Below, piece after piece: positions 43,337-52,092 of a stretch of 64,000 nucleotides of DNA. The DNA is taken from positions 1 to 64,000 of the forward strand of contig JAYTOI010000100.1 in assembly GCA_043747875.1 (NCBI GenBank), read 5' to 3'. The DNA comes from CADEED01 sp043747875 (GTDB lineage Bacteria; Pseudomonadota; Gammaproteobacteria; Steroidobacterales; Steroidobacteraceae). Position 1 is the first letter of the stretch; every line of letters begins with the position of its first letter. The notes below the pieces were generated by a model. That model worked only from the letters and a program-made list of their open reading frames with translations, ran no database searches and was not told where the DNA came from. Made by a program: the position numbers and the translations under genes.

Positions 43337-43371
43337 GTGTGCCGCTCCGTGATGATTTCCCCATAGAAGGG

Positions 43372-43830
43372 TTACTTCTTGAGCCGTACTCCGCCACTTG
43401 CGCGCGGCAGCTCGTTGGCCTTGAGCCCCGCATCCACCGAGAAACGTCCGGCGCCGTGGGTGGCCAGATACAAACCGATGGCGACCAGGCAGCCCGACGG
43501 GAAAATTCCGCGCATGCCGCCCTCGCGATCGACCATGACGATGGCGACGATGAATATGACGGTGCAGAGGATACCGGCCCACCGCGTGAACAGGCCAAGC
43601 ACGAACCCGATTCCAATGGCGAGCTGGGCATAGACCGACAGCGGCGCAAGCAGCTTCGGCTGCGTGAAACGATGTTTGGCGAGGAAATCCGCGAATTCGG
43701 CCATGCGCGCCGCGTCCGAGATGTTGTCCCACACGCTCCAGATCAGGAAAAACCCGACGAACACGCGCAGCAGCAGCAGCGCGAAGTCGCCGAATTGCTG
43801 GGCAGAGCTCAGGAACAGCAGTTTCCGCAT
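43372..43830 (-). CDS. DoxX-family membrane protein
   Basis: A 152-residue protein with four membrane helices. The start L-L-L-L-R-V-F-V-G-F-F-L-I, followed by an amphipathic segment and then A-I-G-I-G-F-V-L-G-L-F-T-R-W-A-G, is the DoxX/SURF4-like pattern. The family is broadly linked to redox or sulfur metabolism, but the role of most members is open. It lies 35 bases upstream of the CYTH gene on the same strand. Confidence 0.8.
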   Translation of the reverse strand: MRKLLFLSSAQQFGDFALLLLRVFVGFFLIWSVWDNISDAARMAEFADFLAKHRFTQPKLLAPLSVYAQLAIGIGFVLGLFTRWAGILCTVIFIVAIVMVDREGGMRGIFPSGCLVAIGLYLATHGAGRFSVDAGLKANELPRASGGVRLKK

Positions 43831-43974
43831 GTGATCCCTCGGGATATCGCCGACGAACCCGTGAGACTAACTGCGGTCGGTGGGGCGCGACAACGCATGG
43901 TTGTCGTCTTCATCCATGCCCGACAAACGTCGCGAAGTGGCGACGCCCCGTTGGGCTGTCCCGGAGATGCGGGG

Positions 43975-44289
43975 TCAGGGAAAACGATACGCGCGCTCGA
44001 CGCGGCAAATGCGCGTCTCGAACTCCGCGTACCACTTCTGGCGCCCCATCATTTGCGCAACGCGGTGCTCCGCATTCGCCTTCCACGCCGCGATGGCCTC
44101 CAGCGAGGTCCAGTACGACACCGTGATGCCGAGGCCATTTGGGTCGCGCGCGTGTTCGACACCCAGGAAGCCCGGCTGTTGGGATGCGAGCTCGACCATG
44201 CGGTCGCTGACCGCGCCGTAGCCGTCTTCGACCGCGGTGCGCCGCGACGTGAAGATCACGGCGTAATACGGCGGCTGTTGTTCTTGCAT
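43975..44289 (-). CDS. Antibiotic biosynthesis monooxygenase-domain protein
   Basis: A 104-residue ferredoxin-like (ABM) domain protein, with Y-Y-A-V-I-F-T-S-R-R at the start. P-G-F-L-G-V-E-H-A and Y-W-T-S-L-E-A-I-A-A-W follow, the conserved pieces of this fold. Members are cofactor-free monooxygenases or simple heme/quinone-related proteins; the substrate is not predictable. It starts 20 bases downstream of the GST stop and may be co-transcribed with that gene. Confidence 0.85.
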   Translation of the reverse strand: MQEQQPPYYAVIFTSRRTAVEDGYGAVSDRMVELASQQPGFLGVEHARDPNGLGITVSYWTSLEAIAAWKANAEHRVAQMMGRQKWYAEFETRICRVERAYRFP

Positions 44290-44309
44290 GGGTGTTTTCG
44301 CGGATCCGC

Positions 44310-44930
44310 TCAGGCAGCCGCCGCGTTCGGCTGGGCGAGCAAGGCAATGTAGTTCGGCTGCGCGGCGACGCGGGCTAACCACTCGCGTACCTTCGGATAG
44401 GCTCCGAGGTCGAGGCCGCCGTCGGGCGCGACGTGCGTGTACGCATACAGCGCGATGTCGGCGATGCCGTAGCGGTCGTTCACGAAGAAGGAGCGCGTCG
44501 CAAGGTGCCCCTCCATGACCCGAAGCGCGGCATGGCCCTTCTCGATGCGGCCCGGCAGCTCCGCGCGGCGCGGACTGTCGGCCGGCAGGTGGCGCACGAT
44601 GTAGCGCGGCGTCGCGACGTACGGCTCGTGGCTGTATTGCTCGAAGAACATCCACTGCAACACCTGCGCCCGGCCGAGCTGCGTGGCGGGCACGAAGCGC
44701 GAGCCCTCTGCGAGATACCAGAGGATGGCGTTCGATTCGAACAGGTTGGTGCCGTCGTCGAGCTCGAGCGTCGGGATGCGGCCGTTCGGATTGCGCTCGA
44801 GGAAGGCCGGCGTGCGGCTCTCGCCCTGGTTGATGTCCACGTTGGTCCAGTCGTATCGTTGGCCCAGTTGCGACAACAGGAGTCGTACCTTGTAGCCGTT
44901 GCCGGAGTCGAGATAGTCGAAGAGGTGCAT
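44310..44930 (-). CDS. Glutathione S-transferase family protein
   Basis: A 206-residue protein with the N-terminal thioredoxin-like domain (about 1-78) containing S-G-N-G-Y-K-V-R-L-L-L and the cis-proline G-R-I-P-T-L, followed by N-L-F-E-S-N-A-I-L for glutathione gamma-glutamyl binding. The helical C-terminal domain has the family N-capping motif region V-N-D-R-Y-G-I-A-D-I-A-L. It is divergent from a LysR regulator 147 bases away, the classic arrangement for a regulator and its target, and upstream of the ABM gene. Confidence 0.92.
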   Translation of the reverse strand: MHLFDYLDSGNGYKVRLLLSQLGQRYDWTNVDINQGESRTPAFLERNPNGRIPTLELDDGTNLFESNAILWYLAEGSRFVPATQLGRAQVLQWMFFEQYSHEPYVATPRYIVRHLPADSPRRAELPGRIEKGHAALRVMEGHLATRSFFVNDRYGIADIALYAYTHVAPDGGLDLGAYPKVREWLARVAAQPNYIALLAQPNAAAA

Positions 44931-45077
44931 GGCTGCCTCGGGTGTGAGAACGAGTCGGTTTGCCGCGGAAGTATCGGGCGGATGAGGCTCCGCCGGCGAG
45001 CAGGAAGGCTTTTCCCTGAGGCTAAGATATTCTTGCTCTGGAGTACGCGCCACCGCGGGCGCTGCCGGAGTGAGTAC

Positions 45078-45986
45078 ATGGCGCGAAGACTTCCACCCCT
45101 CAATGCACTGCGCGCCTTCGAGGCGTCCGCGCGCCTCGGCAGCTTCGTCGCGGCAGCCACCGAGCTGCGCGTATCCGCCGCCGCGGTCAGTCAGCAGGTC
45201 CGGCGGCTCGAGCAGTATCTCGACACGACGCTGTTCCAGCGGCTGGCCCGCGGGCTGGTGCTGACCGACCAGGGCCGCGACTATCTTCCGGAGCTCTCGG
45301 CAGGTTTCGATCTGCTGGGCGAATCCACGGCGCGCGTGCGCGCGAAGCGCGCCGACGGCGTGCTGACGCTGACCACGCTGGCCGCGTTCGCGAACGGCTG
45401 GCTGCTGCCGCGCCTGCATCGCTTCCGCGAACGCGCCCCGCGCATCGACATCGTGCTGCGCACGTCGCGCCAGGTGCTGGATTTCCGGCGCGACGCGCTC
45501 GACCTCGCGATCCGCTTCGCGCCATCGATCGGGCGGGGATTGCACGGCGAGCTGCTGTTTCGCGAGGAGCTGTTTCCGGTGGCGAGTCCGCAGTTGTTCG
45601 GCGGCGGCCGCATGCCCGATACGCTGGCGGCGCTGGCCGACTACCCACTGCTGCACGACACCGACGCCGGCACCGAACAGCCGTGGCTGGGCTGGCGCGG
45701 CTGGTTCGAGCGCGCCGGCCTATCTACCGCCGAGGTCGGCCGCGGACCCCAGTTCAGCGATTCCGTCGTGCTCATCGGCGCCGCCCTTGCTGGCCTCGGC
45801 ATCGCGATCGGCCGCGCCCCGCATGTCGCCACGCTACTTGCCCGCGGGCAGCTGGTGCGCGTGACGCAGGAGACCTGGGAGGCGCCGTGGAGCTATTTCC
45901 TCACCGCGCCGGCGGCGCACTTTCGCCGGCCGCTGGTGCGCGCGTTCGTGGACTGGGTGCTGGAGGAGGCGCGCGCGCCGGTCTGA
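45078..45986 (+). CDS. LysR-family transcriptional regulator (GcvA-like)
   Basis: A 302-residue regulator. The N-terminal winged helix-turn-helix begins P-P-L-N-A-L-R-A-F-E-A-S-A-R and includes S-A-A-A-V-S-Q-Q-V-R-R-L-E, typical of the GcvA/AmpR branch. The effector-binding domain spans about 93-300. The start at 45078 gives M-A-R-R-L-P-P-L. It is divergent from the GST gene, which is the likely target (inference). A T-N11-A type operator was not checked base by base. Its stop directly abuts that of the convergent gene. Confidence 0.92.
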   Translation: MARRLPPLNALRAFEASARLGSFVAAATELRVSAAAVSQQVRRLEQYLDTTLFQRLARGLVLTDQGRDYLPELSAGFDLLGESTARVRAKRADGVLTLTTLAAFANGWLLPRLHRFRERAPRIDIVLRTSRQVLDFRRDALDLAIRFAPSIGRGLHGELLFREELFPVASPQLFGGGRMPDTLAALADYPLLHDTDAGTEQPWLGWRGWFERAGLSTAEVGRGPQFSDSVVLIGAALAGLGIAIGRAPHVATLLARGQLVRVTQETWEAPWSYFLTAPAAHFRRPLVRAFVDWVLEEARAPV

Positions 45987-46508
45987 TCAGGCGCGCGTGA
46001 GACGCGCGCGCGCCGCGCGCAGCAGCGCCCGGGAGTAGAGCTTGTGGAAGCCGAGCAGCGCACGGAATCCGAAGCTCATGGCTTTTTTGCCGTTACTGGT
46101 GCGTACCGGGACGACCACCGAGCCGAAGTACAAATGCGTTCCACCGCCGGCGTCGGCGCTGGCGGATTCGACCATCAGCCATGAACGCGTCGCGCCGCGA
46201 AAGTCGCACATGAGCAGTTGATCCGGTGCGCGCGCTTCGACCTTCCACGCTGCGAAGACGTTGCGATTGCCGTGCGCGAGCTCGCGTGCTTCCAGGTCCG
46301 TCGAGGGCATCCGCACCAGCCAGCGCAGGATTGCGCGCTCCAGTTTGAACAACCATGTGGTGTAAAAGGCTTCGACGAACTGCGCGTGCGCGACCGCTTG
46401 CGGCACTCGCGTGACGTAGCAATCTGCGTACCCATCGGACGCATAGCGCGCGGACAGCGCGTGAGCGGGCAACGGGCAGCGGTGGATCGCCGCGCCGGTG
46501 AACTTCAC
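45987..46508 (-). CDS. Unclassified protein (possibly DUF2867-like)
   Basis: A 173-residue soluble protein starting with GTG at 46508 and overlapping the upstream GNAT gene as GTGA. The centre has W-K-V-E-A-R-A-P-D-Q-L-L-M-C-D-F-R-G-A-T-R-S-W-L, which resembles the lipid-binding-like repeat of DUF2867/START-type domains, and the end is Arg-rich. I am not certain of the family. It is convergent with the LysR gene with no gap between stops. Confidence 0.65.
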   Translation of the reverse strand: MKFTGAAIHRCPLPAHALSARYASDGYADCYVTRVPQAVAHAQFVEAFYTTWLFKLERAILRWLVRMPSTDLEARELAHGNRNVFAAWKVEARAPDQLLMCDFRGATRSWLMVESASADAGGGTHLYFGSVVVPVRTSNGKKAMSFGFRALLGFHKLYSRALLRAARARLTRA

Positions 46509-46999
46509 TCCGGTGCGCCGACGGCGAGGTGCTTTTCGAGCAGGATGCCGTCCACCACTCCGCGATAGCGCTTGGGCCGGATCGCGAGCTCGTGATAGCC
46601 ATGCTCGCAGTAGAAGTTGCGCGCGGCGTCGTTCTCGCGACGACACTCGACACGGATGTGGCGCGCGCCCGTGGTGCGCGCGACTTGCTCGAGCCAGTTC
46701 AGCATGCGCGTGCCGAGGCCGCGACGGCGATGCGCGCGGCGAACGGCGAATAGCAGCAGGTGCGCGTCGTCGTTCGGGTACGACATGATGCCGAAGCCGA
46801 GGATGGACTTGGGCTCGCCGACCACGATGACGTTCGTGTCCGCCGTGGCGATGGCGTACGCGATGCGGCTCTCGGTCCACGTCCATTGCAGTCCATGCTC
46901 GATGTCGTCGCGCGACATCGCCGCGATGTCCGCGGCATCCGCCTGCGTGGCGAAGCGGATGGCCTGGTGTTGGGTGTCCGGAGTCATGGCGACGTTCAA
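46505..46999 (-). CDS. GNAT-family N-acetyltransferase
   Basis: A 164-residue acetyltransferase. The acetyl-CoA pyrophosphate loop reads R-R-A-H-R-R-R-G-L-G-T (about 88-98), and the later N-D-A-A-R-N-F-Y-C-E-H-G-Y-H-E is the conserved motif B of GNAT proteins, similar to RimI-like enzymes. Substrate unknown. Starts at 46999 or 46987 are both possible. It is coupled to the downstream unknown gene and lies 12 bases past the macro-domain gene stop on the same strand. Confidence 0.88.
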   Translation of the reverse strand: MNVAMTPDTQHQAIRFATQADAADIAAMSRDDIEHGLQWTWTESRIAYAIATADTNVIVVGEPKSILGFGIMSYPNDDAHLLLFAVRRAHRRRGLGTRMLNWLEQVARTTGARHIRVECRRENDAARNFYCEHGYHELAIRPKRYRGVVDGILLEKHLAVGAPE

Positions 47000-47011
47000 A
47001 TACTTCGGCGT

Positions 47012-47527
47012 CTACGCGCCGTCAAGTCCGCGCTCGTATTGCGCGAGATCCTGCGCGGAAAAGCAGCAGAAGATCACTTCGCGCAGCGACGGGGAGGAGC
47101 GCAGGAACTGCCGGACCGCGCCCACCGCCACGCCGGCCGCGAGGTCGATCGGGTAACCATAGATCCCCGTGCTGATGCTGGGAAATGCGACCGTCTGGAT
47201 GCCGTGTTGCACCGCCACCTCGAGCGCGCGCCGATAGCAGGACGCGAGCAGCCCGGCTTCACCGGCCTGGCCGCCCTGCCACACGGGCCCGACGGCATGG
47301 ATGACGTAGTTAGCTGGCAGCCGATAGCCCCTGGTCACCTTCGCGTCGCCGGTTTTGCAGCCGCCTAGCAAGCGGCATTCGTTCACGAGCGCCGGTCCCG
47401 CGGCGCGATGGATGGCGCCGTCCACTCCACCACCACCCAACAGCGAGGAATTGGCCGCGTTGACGATGGCGTCGACGTGCAAGGTCGTGATGTCGGCGCG
47501 CCGCGCGCGCAATTCCGATGCGCTCAT
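47012..47527 (-). CDS. Macro-domain protein (O-acetyl-ADP-ribose deacetylase type)
   Basis: A 171-residue macro domain that binds ADP-ribose derivatives. The signature D-A-I-V-N-A-A-N-S-S-L-L-G-G-G-G-V (about 19-35) and the substrate loop S-I-S-T-G-I-Y-G-Y-P are complete. These match the YmdB/MacroD group that removes acetyl or ADP-ribosyl groups. The active-site Asn/Asp of the group is present in N-A-A-N. It begins a run with GNAT and an unknown gene. Confidence 0.92.
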   Translation of the reverse strand: MSASELRARRADITTLHVDAIVNAANSSLLGGGGVDGAIHRAAGPALVNECRLLGGCKTGDAKVTRGYRLPANYVIHAVGPVWQGGQAGEAGLLASCYRRALEVAVQHGIQTVAFPSISTGIYGYPIDLAAGVAVGAVRQFLRSSPSLREVIFCCFSAQDLAQYERGLDGA

Positions 47528-47563
47528 GAGGCGACTCTAGCGCCGGTGCCGCGATTGCGCTCG

Positions 47564-47804
47564 TCAACCCGAAATCTGCGCTCTTTCACTCACGATTTTG
47601 AAAACGACGCGGATTGAGAAGCAGGAGCGCACGGGCTTGCCATCGAGTCTGGCCGCCGAAAAGCAGGTGCGCTGCATGACCGAGCGTGCCGCAGATGAGG
47701 GCGCGCCGCCGTACAAACGCACTTTGCTGGCGCGTGACTGCCGGTGAGAGGCTTTCCTCGGCATTCGCGCGCGGCAGAGCCAACAACGTTGCTGACACCG
47801 CCAT
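47564..47804 (-). pseudogene. Frameshifted small TonB_C-like gene remnant
   Basis: One frame starts at 47804 with an apparent signal peptide (M-A-V-S-A-T-L-L-A-L-P-R-A-N-A). A second frame covering about 47715-47564 encodes A-A-R-S-V-M-Q-R-T-C-F-S-A-A-R-L-D-G-K-P-V-R-S-C followed by I-R-V-V-F-K-I-V. That reads like the end of a TonB C-terminal domain (aA..vm...f.pA..dGkpV.....v.v.F). A single frameshift near 47720-47750 would join the two. Either this is a decayed exported TonB_C protein or the match is weak. No intact version is present. Confidence 0.4.
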
Positions 47805-47873
47805 AAGTAAATATTCACACCGTACCGGCACCAACCTGTGACGATGCCCGCCTTCCCCTCGGGCTGGATTCGC

Positions 47874-48755
47874 ATGTCAAAGCGCGGCTGGATTCTTTTT
47901 CTTTCACTGGGCGTCCTCTGGGGCATGCCGTATCTGCTGATCCGCATATCGGTCACCGCGTTCGATCCGCTGATCGTAGCGGGCGCGCGCACGTTGATCG
48001 GCTCGCTGCTGCTGCTGCCGGTCGCGCTGCATCGCAAGGCGCTCGCGCCGGCGTTCGCGAAGTGGAAATGGCTGCTGGCTTTCACGCTCATCGAGATCAG
48101 CGTGCCGTGGCTGCTGCTCGGCCATGCCGAGACCCGTCTCAACAGCTCCACGGCCGGCTTGTTGATTGCGATCGTGCCGCTGTTCGCGGCCATCATCGTT
48201 TCGAAGCTGGGGCACGAGAAGCTCGAGCCGCGCCGCATCGTCGGATTGGCGCTCGGCTTCGCGGGCGTGGCACTGCTCGTCGGTCTCGACATCCACTTGG
48301 GCGACTTGTATGCCGTTGGCGCCACCGTGATCGTGGCGCTGTGCTACGCCATCGGCCCGATCATCGTGAATCGCAAGCTCGCGGACGTGCCTCCCATCGG
48401 CGTCATCACCGCATCGCTGGTCGTCGCCACGCTCATCTACCTGCCATTCGCGCCCGCGCTCTGGCCGGAGTCATATCCGCTGGATGCCGTTGTATCGGTG
48501 GCGGGACTCGGGGTGTTGTGCACCACCGCGGCATTCATGGTGTTCTTCGCGCTCATAGCGGAAGTTGGCCCGGCGCGCGCGACGGTCATCACCTACCTCA
48601 ATCCGGCGGTGGCAATCGTCCTCGGCGCGCTGGTGCTGAAAGAGCCGTTGACCATCGGCATGACGATCGGCTTTCCGCTCGTGATCGTGGGCGCGATGCT
48701 CGGCACCTCGCGCGCGCGCGGGACGGCGCCGACGCCGGCGGCCGAGCCCGCCTAG
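47874..48755 (+). CDS. EamA/DMT-superfamily transporter
   Basis: An inner-membrane exporter-type protein of 293 residues with ten helices in two EamA repeats. The first repeat opens with W-I-L-F-L-S-L-G-V-L-W-G and the second ends with N-P-A-V-A-I-V-L-G-A-L-V-L-K-E-P-L-T. These fit metabolite exporters of the RhaT/RarD-like group. I prefer the ATG at 47874 (M-S-K-R-G-W); ATG 47844 is an in-frame alternative. It is divergent from the macro-domain gene, with the TonB_C remnant between. The substrate is unknown. Confidence 0.85.
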   Translation: MSKRGWILFLSLGVLWGMPYLLIRISVTAFDPLIVAGARTLIGSLLLLPVALHRKALAPAFAKWKWLLAFTLIEISVPWLLLGHAETRLNSSTAGLLIAIVPLFAAIIVSKLGHEKLEPRRIVGLALGFAGVALLVGLDIHLGDLYAVGATVIVALCYAIGPIIVNRKLADVPPIGVITASLVVATLIYLPFAPALWPESYPLDAVVSVAGLGVLCTTAAFMVFFALIAEVGPARATVITYLNPAVAIVLGALVLKEPLTIGMTIGFPLVIVGAMLGTSRARGTAPTPAAEPA

Positions 48756-48775
48756 CTACCTGGAACGGTGGCGGG

Positions 48776-49165
48776 TCACGGAGACTCGTACACCAGCTTG
48801 ATTGAATGCGCGCCCTGCGCGGGCTGCGTGTTCATGTGTATCTCGAGCCGTTCGCCGTCGACGAACACCACCCACCTGGCTTTGGCGTTCTCGCGCACGC
48901 CGGCGATCTCCGCCACCCAGTCGCGGCCGTTGCGCCGGCCTATGCGATGCGGCAATTTCGACTTGCGCAGCGCCGCTTCGATCCAGAATCCGATCGTGAA
49001 GGTCTGCGTGCTCTTCGTGAGGCGCAGCGCTTCCTCGTACGTGACGGTGACCAGCAGCGGCTCGCGGCGCGGGATGTCGAGCTTCACGAACATCGCCTGC
49101 GACGACGTCTGGGCCGCCGCAGGCAGCGCGAGCAGCAGGAGCAGGACTATGAGCGCGTATCGCAT
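48776..49165 (-). CDS. Unclassified exported small protein
   Basis: A 129-residue protein with a clean signal peptide cleaved near A-A-A-Q. The mature part ends A-R-W-V-V-F-V-D-G-E-R-L-E-I-H followed by S-I-K-L-V-Y-E, reminiscent of DUF4430-like or ubiquitin-like beta-grasp folds, but I am not sure. It is convergent with the transporter gene and overlaps a tiny upstream reading frame by 19 bases. Confidence 0.65.
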   Translation of the reverse strand: MRYALIVLLLLLALPAAAQTSSQAMFVKLDIPRREPLLVTVTYEEALRLTKSTQTFTIGFWIEAALRKSKLPHRIGRRNGRDWVAEIAGVRENAKARWVVFVDGERLEIHMNTQPAQGAHSIKLVYESP

Positions 49166-49314
49166 GCAGCCGTGTCCCGGTAGTTAGTCGCGGCAGCGAC
49201 GGAGCCGATGCGCGCGCCGGTTTCCTGCTGCCCGCCGCCCGTGGAATAGATGTCGGCCACCGCCAGCTCCGGCGTCGGCGCGCCGGAAAAACTGTGGTTG
49301 TGAGTTGCGGTCAT
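49147..49314 (-). CDS. Possible 55-residue small protein
   Basis: Short reading frame starting M-T-A-T-H-N-H-S-F-S-G and ending A-A-C-D-T-R-S, with a Gly-Gly-Gly stretch in the middle. It overlaps the start of the exported protein gene by 19 bases, a possible coupling. The ribosome site is weak. It has no membrane segment. It might be a small translated leader or a noncoding artefact; no modification enzymes that would suggest a peptide natural product are nearby. Confidence 0.35.
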   Translation of the reverse strand: MTATHNHSFSGAPTPELAVADIYSTGGGQQETGARIGSVAAATNYRDTAACDTRS

Positions 49315-49522
49315 GCTCGTTTCCGTGGCTCGCGTAGGAATCATCCGGCACTGCGCCGGCCCAATTGTGCCGAAGCCGACATAACCACGTGTATCGCGGT
49401 GGATTCTGTGTTTGGCGACACATGATTCGCGCAGGCAATTTTGAGTTTCCCCGTCGGCAAACGGCTATCACCAGTTCAGGATCCGCACCCCGCAGTCGAG
49501 ATTAAGACCATGGAGGTCGCTC

Positions 49523-51067
49523 ATGTTCGAGACATCAGGAAGATGGACCGCGCGAGTGGGCGCGGCGCTGCTTGCAGCAGTAGCCGTGCCCACTTTTTCC
49601 GCCGGAGTTGCCACACCCAGCGAGGCATTCGGTCCGCGAGTCAGTGCGCAGCAAACGACGGCGTTCGCCTCGCTCGTAGTCAATCCACCGCGTCGCTCGA
49701 ATTCCACCGCGGACAGCATCCGCTACTGGAACCAGGTCGCCATCGACGCGTCGGGCCTCGACCACACACCCGTCGAGCCCGGTCCGGTGGAGCCTGGAAG
49801 CCGCGTGTTCGGCGAGCAGCTGGGTCCGGTGCGCTCGGTGCGCGCAATCGCCATCGTGCAGATTGCGGTGTTCGATGCGGTGAACGCGCTCACTGGCAAC
49901 ACCTACCGCAGCCACACGGGCCTTGCGCGCGAGACGCGGCCCGCATCGGTCGACGCAGCGATCGCCAGGGCGGCGCTCGACACGCTGGTGCAGATGTTTC
50001 CGTCCCAGGCCCGTCAATTCAACTCGCTATACAACGCGGAAATCGCGCGCATCACCGACAATCAGGACCGCAAGAACCTGGGCATCGCCATTGGCCAGCG
50101 TTCGGCCACGCGCATACTGGGCATGCGCACGAATGACGGCTCCCAGTTCGCGGAACCGCGCCTCGGCGTCGACTGGTTCACCAGCAACAATCCCGGCCGA
50201 TGGCGCCAGGATCCGATCAGCCAGGTGCCAATTGCCCTGGGCGCACGGTGGAGCCGGGTCAGGCCCTTCGCGATCCAATCGGCATCGCAGTTCCGCACTC
50301 CGCCATTCCCTGCGCTGAACAGTGCCGCGTATACGACGGCGTTCAACGAAGTGAAGCGCCTCGGCGGCGACGGAGAGGTCACACCCACCGAGCGCAGCGC
50401 CGACCAGACGATTGCCGGCATCTACTGGGCCTACGACGGCACCCCCAGCCTGTGCGCACCGCCGCGGCTCTATAACCAGATCGCCACGACGGTCAGCCTC
50501 AACGAGACCAGGCCGATCGAACTCGCGCGTCTGTACGGCCTGTTGAACGTGGCGATGATGGATGCCGGCCTCTCGAGCTGGGAGTCGAAGTACTTCTGGG
50601 ACATCTGGCGCCCGGTCACCGGCGTCCGCGAAGCGGATTCGGGCACCGGTCCCTCGAGGCTGGGCGATGGCAATCCGGCTACGATCGGTGACGCGAGCTT
50701 CTCACCGCTCGGCGCTCCGGCCTCCAACCTCAACGGCCCGAACTTCACGCCACCATTCCCCGCGTATCCCTCGGGCCACGCGACTTTTGGCGGTGCGCTG
50801 TTCCAGACGCTGCGTAACTACTTCGGCACCGACAACCGGCCCTTCACGTTCGTGTCGGACGAGTTCAACGGCATCACCCGCGACAACGAGGGCAACGTGC
50901 GGCCGTTGGTGTCGCGCAGCTTCAACTCGTTCACGCAGGCGGAAGAGGAGAACGGCCAGAGCCGCATCTACCTCGGCATCCACTGGTCTTTCGACAAGAC
51001 CGCGGGTATTGCCCAGGGACGCGCCGTGGCGAACTACGTGTTCGCGAATCGCTTCCAACGGAATTGA
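49523..51067 (+). CDS. Vanadium-dependent haloperoxidase / PAP2-family exported protein
   Basis: A 514-residue protein with an N-terminal signal region. It contains the full vanadate/phosphate pocket: K-Y-F-W-D-I-W-R-P near residue 357, Y-P-S-G-H-A-T-F near 415 and S-R-I-Y-L-G-I-H-W near 479. These three motifs define vanadium haloperoxidases and related acid phosphatases. The long N-terminal helical region and Pro-rich insertions resemble the bacterial haloperoxidase branch. Activity (halide oxidation versus phosphatase) cannot be told from sequence alone. It is divergent from the small exported protein genes. Confidence 0.88.
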   Translation: MFETSGRWTARVGAALLAAVAVPTFSAGVATPSEAFGPRVSAQQTTAFASLVVNPPRRSNSTADSIRYWNQVAIDASGLDHTPVEPGPVEPGSRVFGEQLGPVRSVRAIAIVQIAVFDAVNALTGNTYRSHTGLARETRPASVDAAIARAALDTLVQMFPSQARQFNSLYNAEIARITDNQDRKNLGIAIGQRSATRILGMRTNDGSQFAEPRLGVDWFTSNNPGRWRQDPISQVPIALGARWSRVRPFAIQSASQFRTPPFPALNSAAYTTAFNEVKRLGGDGEVTPTERSADQTIAGIYWAYDGTPSLCAPPRLYNQIATTVSLNETRPIELARLYGLLNVAMMDAGLSSWESKYFWDIWRPVTGVREADSGTGPSRLGDGNPATIGDASFSPLGAPASNLNGPNFTPPFPAYPSGHATFGGALFQTLRNYFGTDNRPFTFVSDEFNGITRDNEGNVRPLVSRSFNSFTQAEEENGQSRIYLGIHWSFDKTAGIAQGRAVANYVFANRFQRN

Positions 51068-51177
51068 GTAGTTAGGGAAAGCCCGCCAGGGGCAAGTGAG
51101 AATGCGTCGGGCTGACCGAACTGGATGGACCCGGTTCGGCCGGCCCGATTGCACATGGGCCGCGCATCCCTGCCGGG

Positions 51178-51819
51178 CTAGAAGGAAGCCGGCGGCGCGA
51201 ACGGTTGGTCGGCATCGACGACGAACATCACCAGCGACAGCAGGTCGGCCTCGCCACTGCTAGAGACCTGCATCGGCATGCCGGGCCGGTGTCCGGCCTC
51301 CGGCTCGCCCGCTTTGACGACCTGTGTGCCGTGCGGCGTGCGAATGCTCTGCTCTCCCGCGAGTACGAAGAACGCCTCCGACCCAGGGTGCGAATGAACC
51401 GGCGTGATGGCACCGCGCACGCCGCTGGCGCGGTTGATGCGCAGCAGGTAGTTAGTAGCGGGCACGACCTGGATGGGTCCAATCTCGGCGCGCCCGGTGC
51501 CACCGGGCGTGGCGCCGCCCTTCGCTCCGAGCGTGAACAGCCACGCCTTGCCATCCGCCTCCGCGGCCAGCGACCAGTGACTGGCGGCGGCTTTGGCCGC
51601 CTCGATCGAGTCGAAATTCTCGACACGCCAGAACAGGTCGCCCTTCGGCAGCTCCGTGACTTTCCTTGCGGCGATGGGCGTGACATTCAGCCGGATCGGT
51701 TCCACGGCCGCGTCGGCGCTCGCAGCCGGATCGGCCGCGCGCACGACCGCGGCGCAGGTCAGGAAGAGAATGGCCGCTGGCGCCAGAGCGCGTTTGCGCG
51801 TCGGATGTGACTTACTCAT
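51178..51819 (-). CDS. Exported cupin-domain protein
   Basis: A 213-residue protein with a signal peptide (cleaved near V-R-A-A) and a C-terminal cupin with P-V-H-S-H-P-G-S-E-A-F-F-V-L-A-G-E, giving His, His and Glu metal ligands, plus a later G-H-R-P-G-M-P motif. The N-terminal part (about 40-100) has a separate alpha/beta segment. It probably binds a metal in the periplasm. The start at 51819 gives M-S-K-S-H-P-T-R-K-R, a typical n-region. Confidence 0.8.
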   Translation of the reverse strand: MSKSHPTRKRALAPAAILFLTCAAVVRAADPAASADAAVEPIRLNVTPIAARKVTELPKGDLFWRVENFDSIEAAKAAASHWSLAAEADGKAWLFTLGAKGGATPGGTGRAEIGPIQVVPATNYLLRINRASGVRGAITPVHSHPGSEAFFVLAGEQSIRTPHGTQVVKAGEPEAGHRPGMPMQVSSSGEADLLSLVMFVVDADQPFAPPASF

Positions 51820-52092
51820 GTCGTGGGTGCCGCGAGGCGTCCCTGGTGTTGTTAGACAGCAGCAGCCCGGGTCGACCTGCCGGACCGCGGGATCTCCAGC
51901 CCCGGGTTCGCCAACGGTCCCGGACCGCAAACCACCGCGACCAAACAACAATTCCGGCCACGACGATGCCGGTAAACCTCGACTGAAGGAGTCTGTTCAT
52001 GCGCAGGGTTCCGTTGTGCTCGCGGCGTCCGCTGGACCTGGTATTGCCACAACTATATAAGTGACGCCAGCTTCTACAACGGACGCCGCGCA

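Noticed and set aside
51812..52000. 62-residue minus-strand frame overlapping the cupin start
   Set aside because: One hydrophobic segment and an eight-base overlap look tempting, but there is no ribosome site and the rest is Arg-rich filler.
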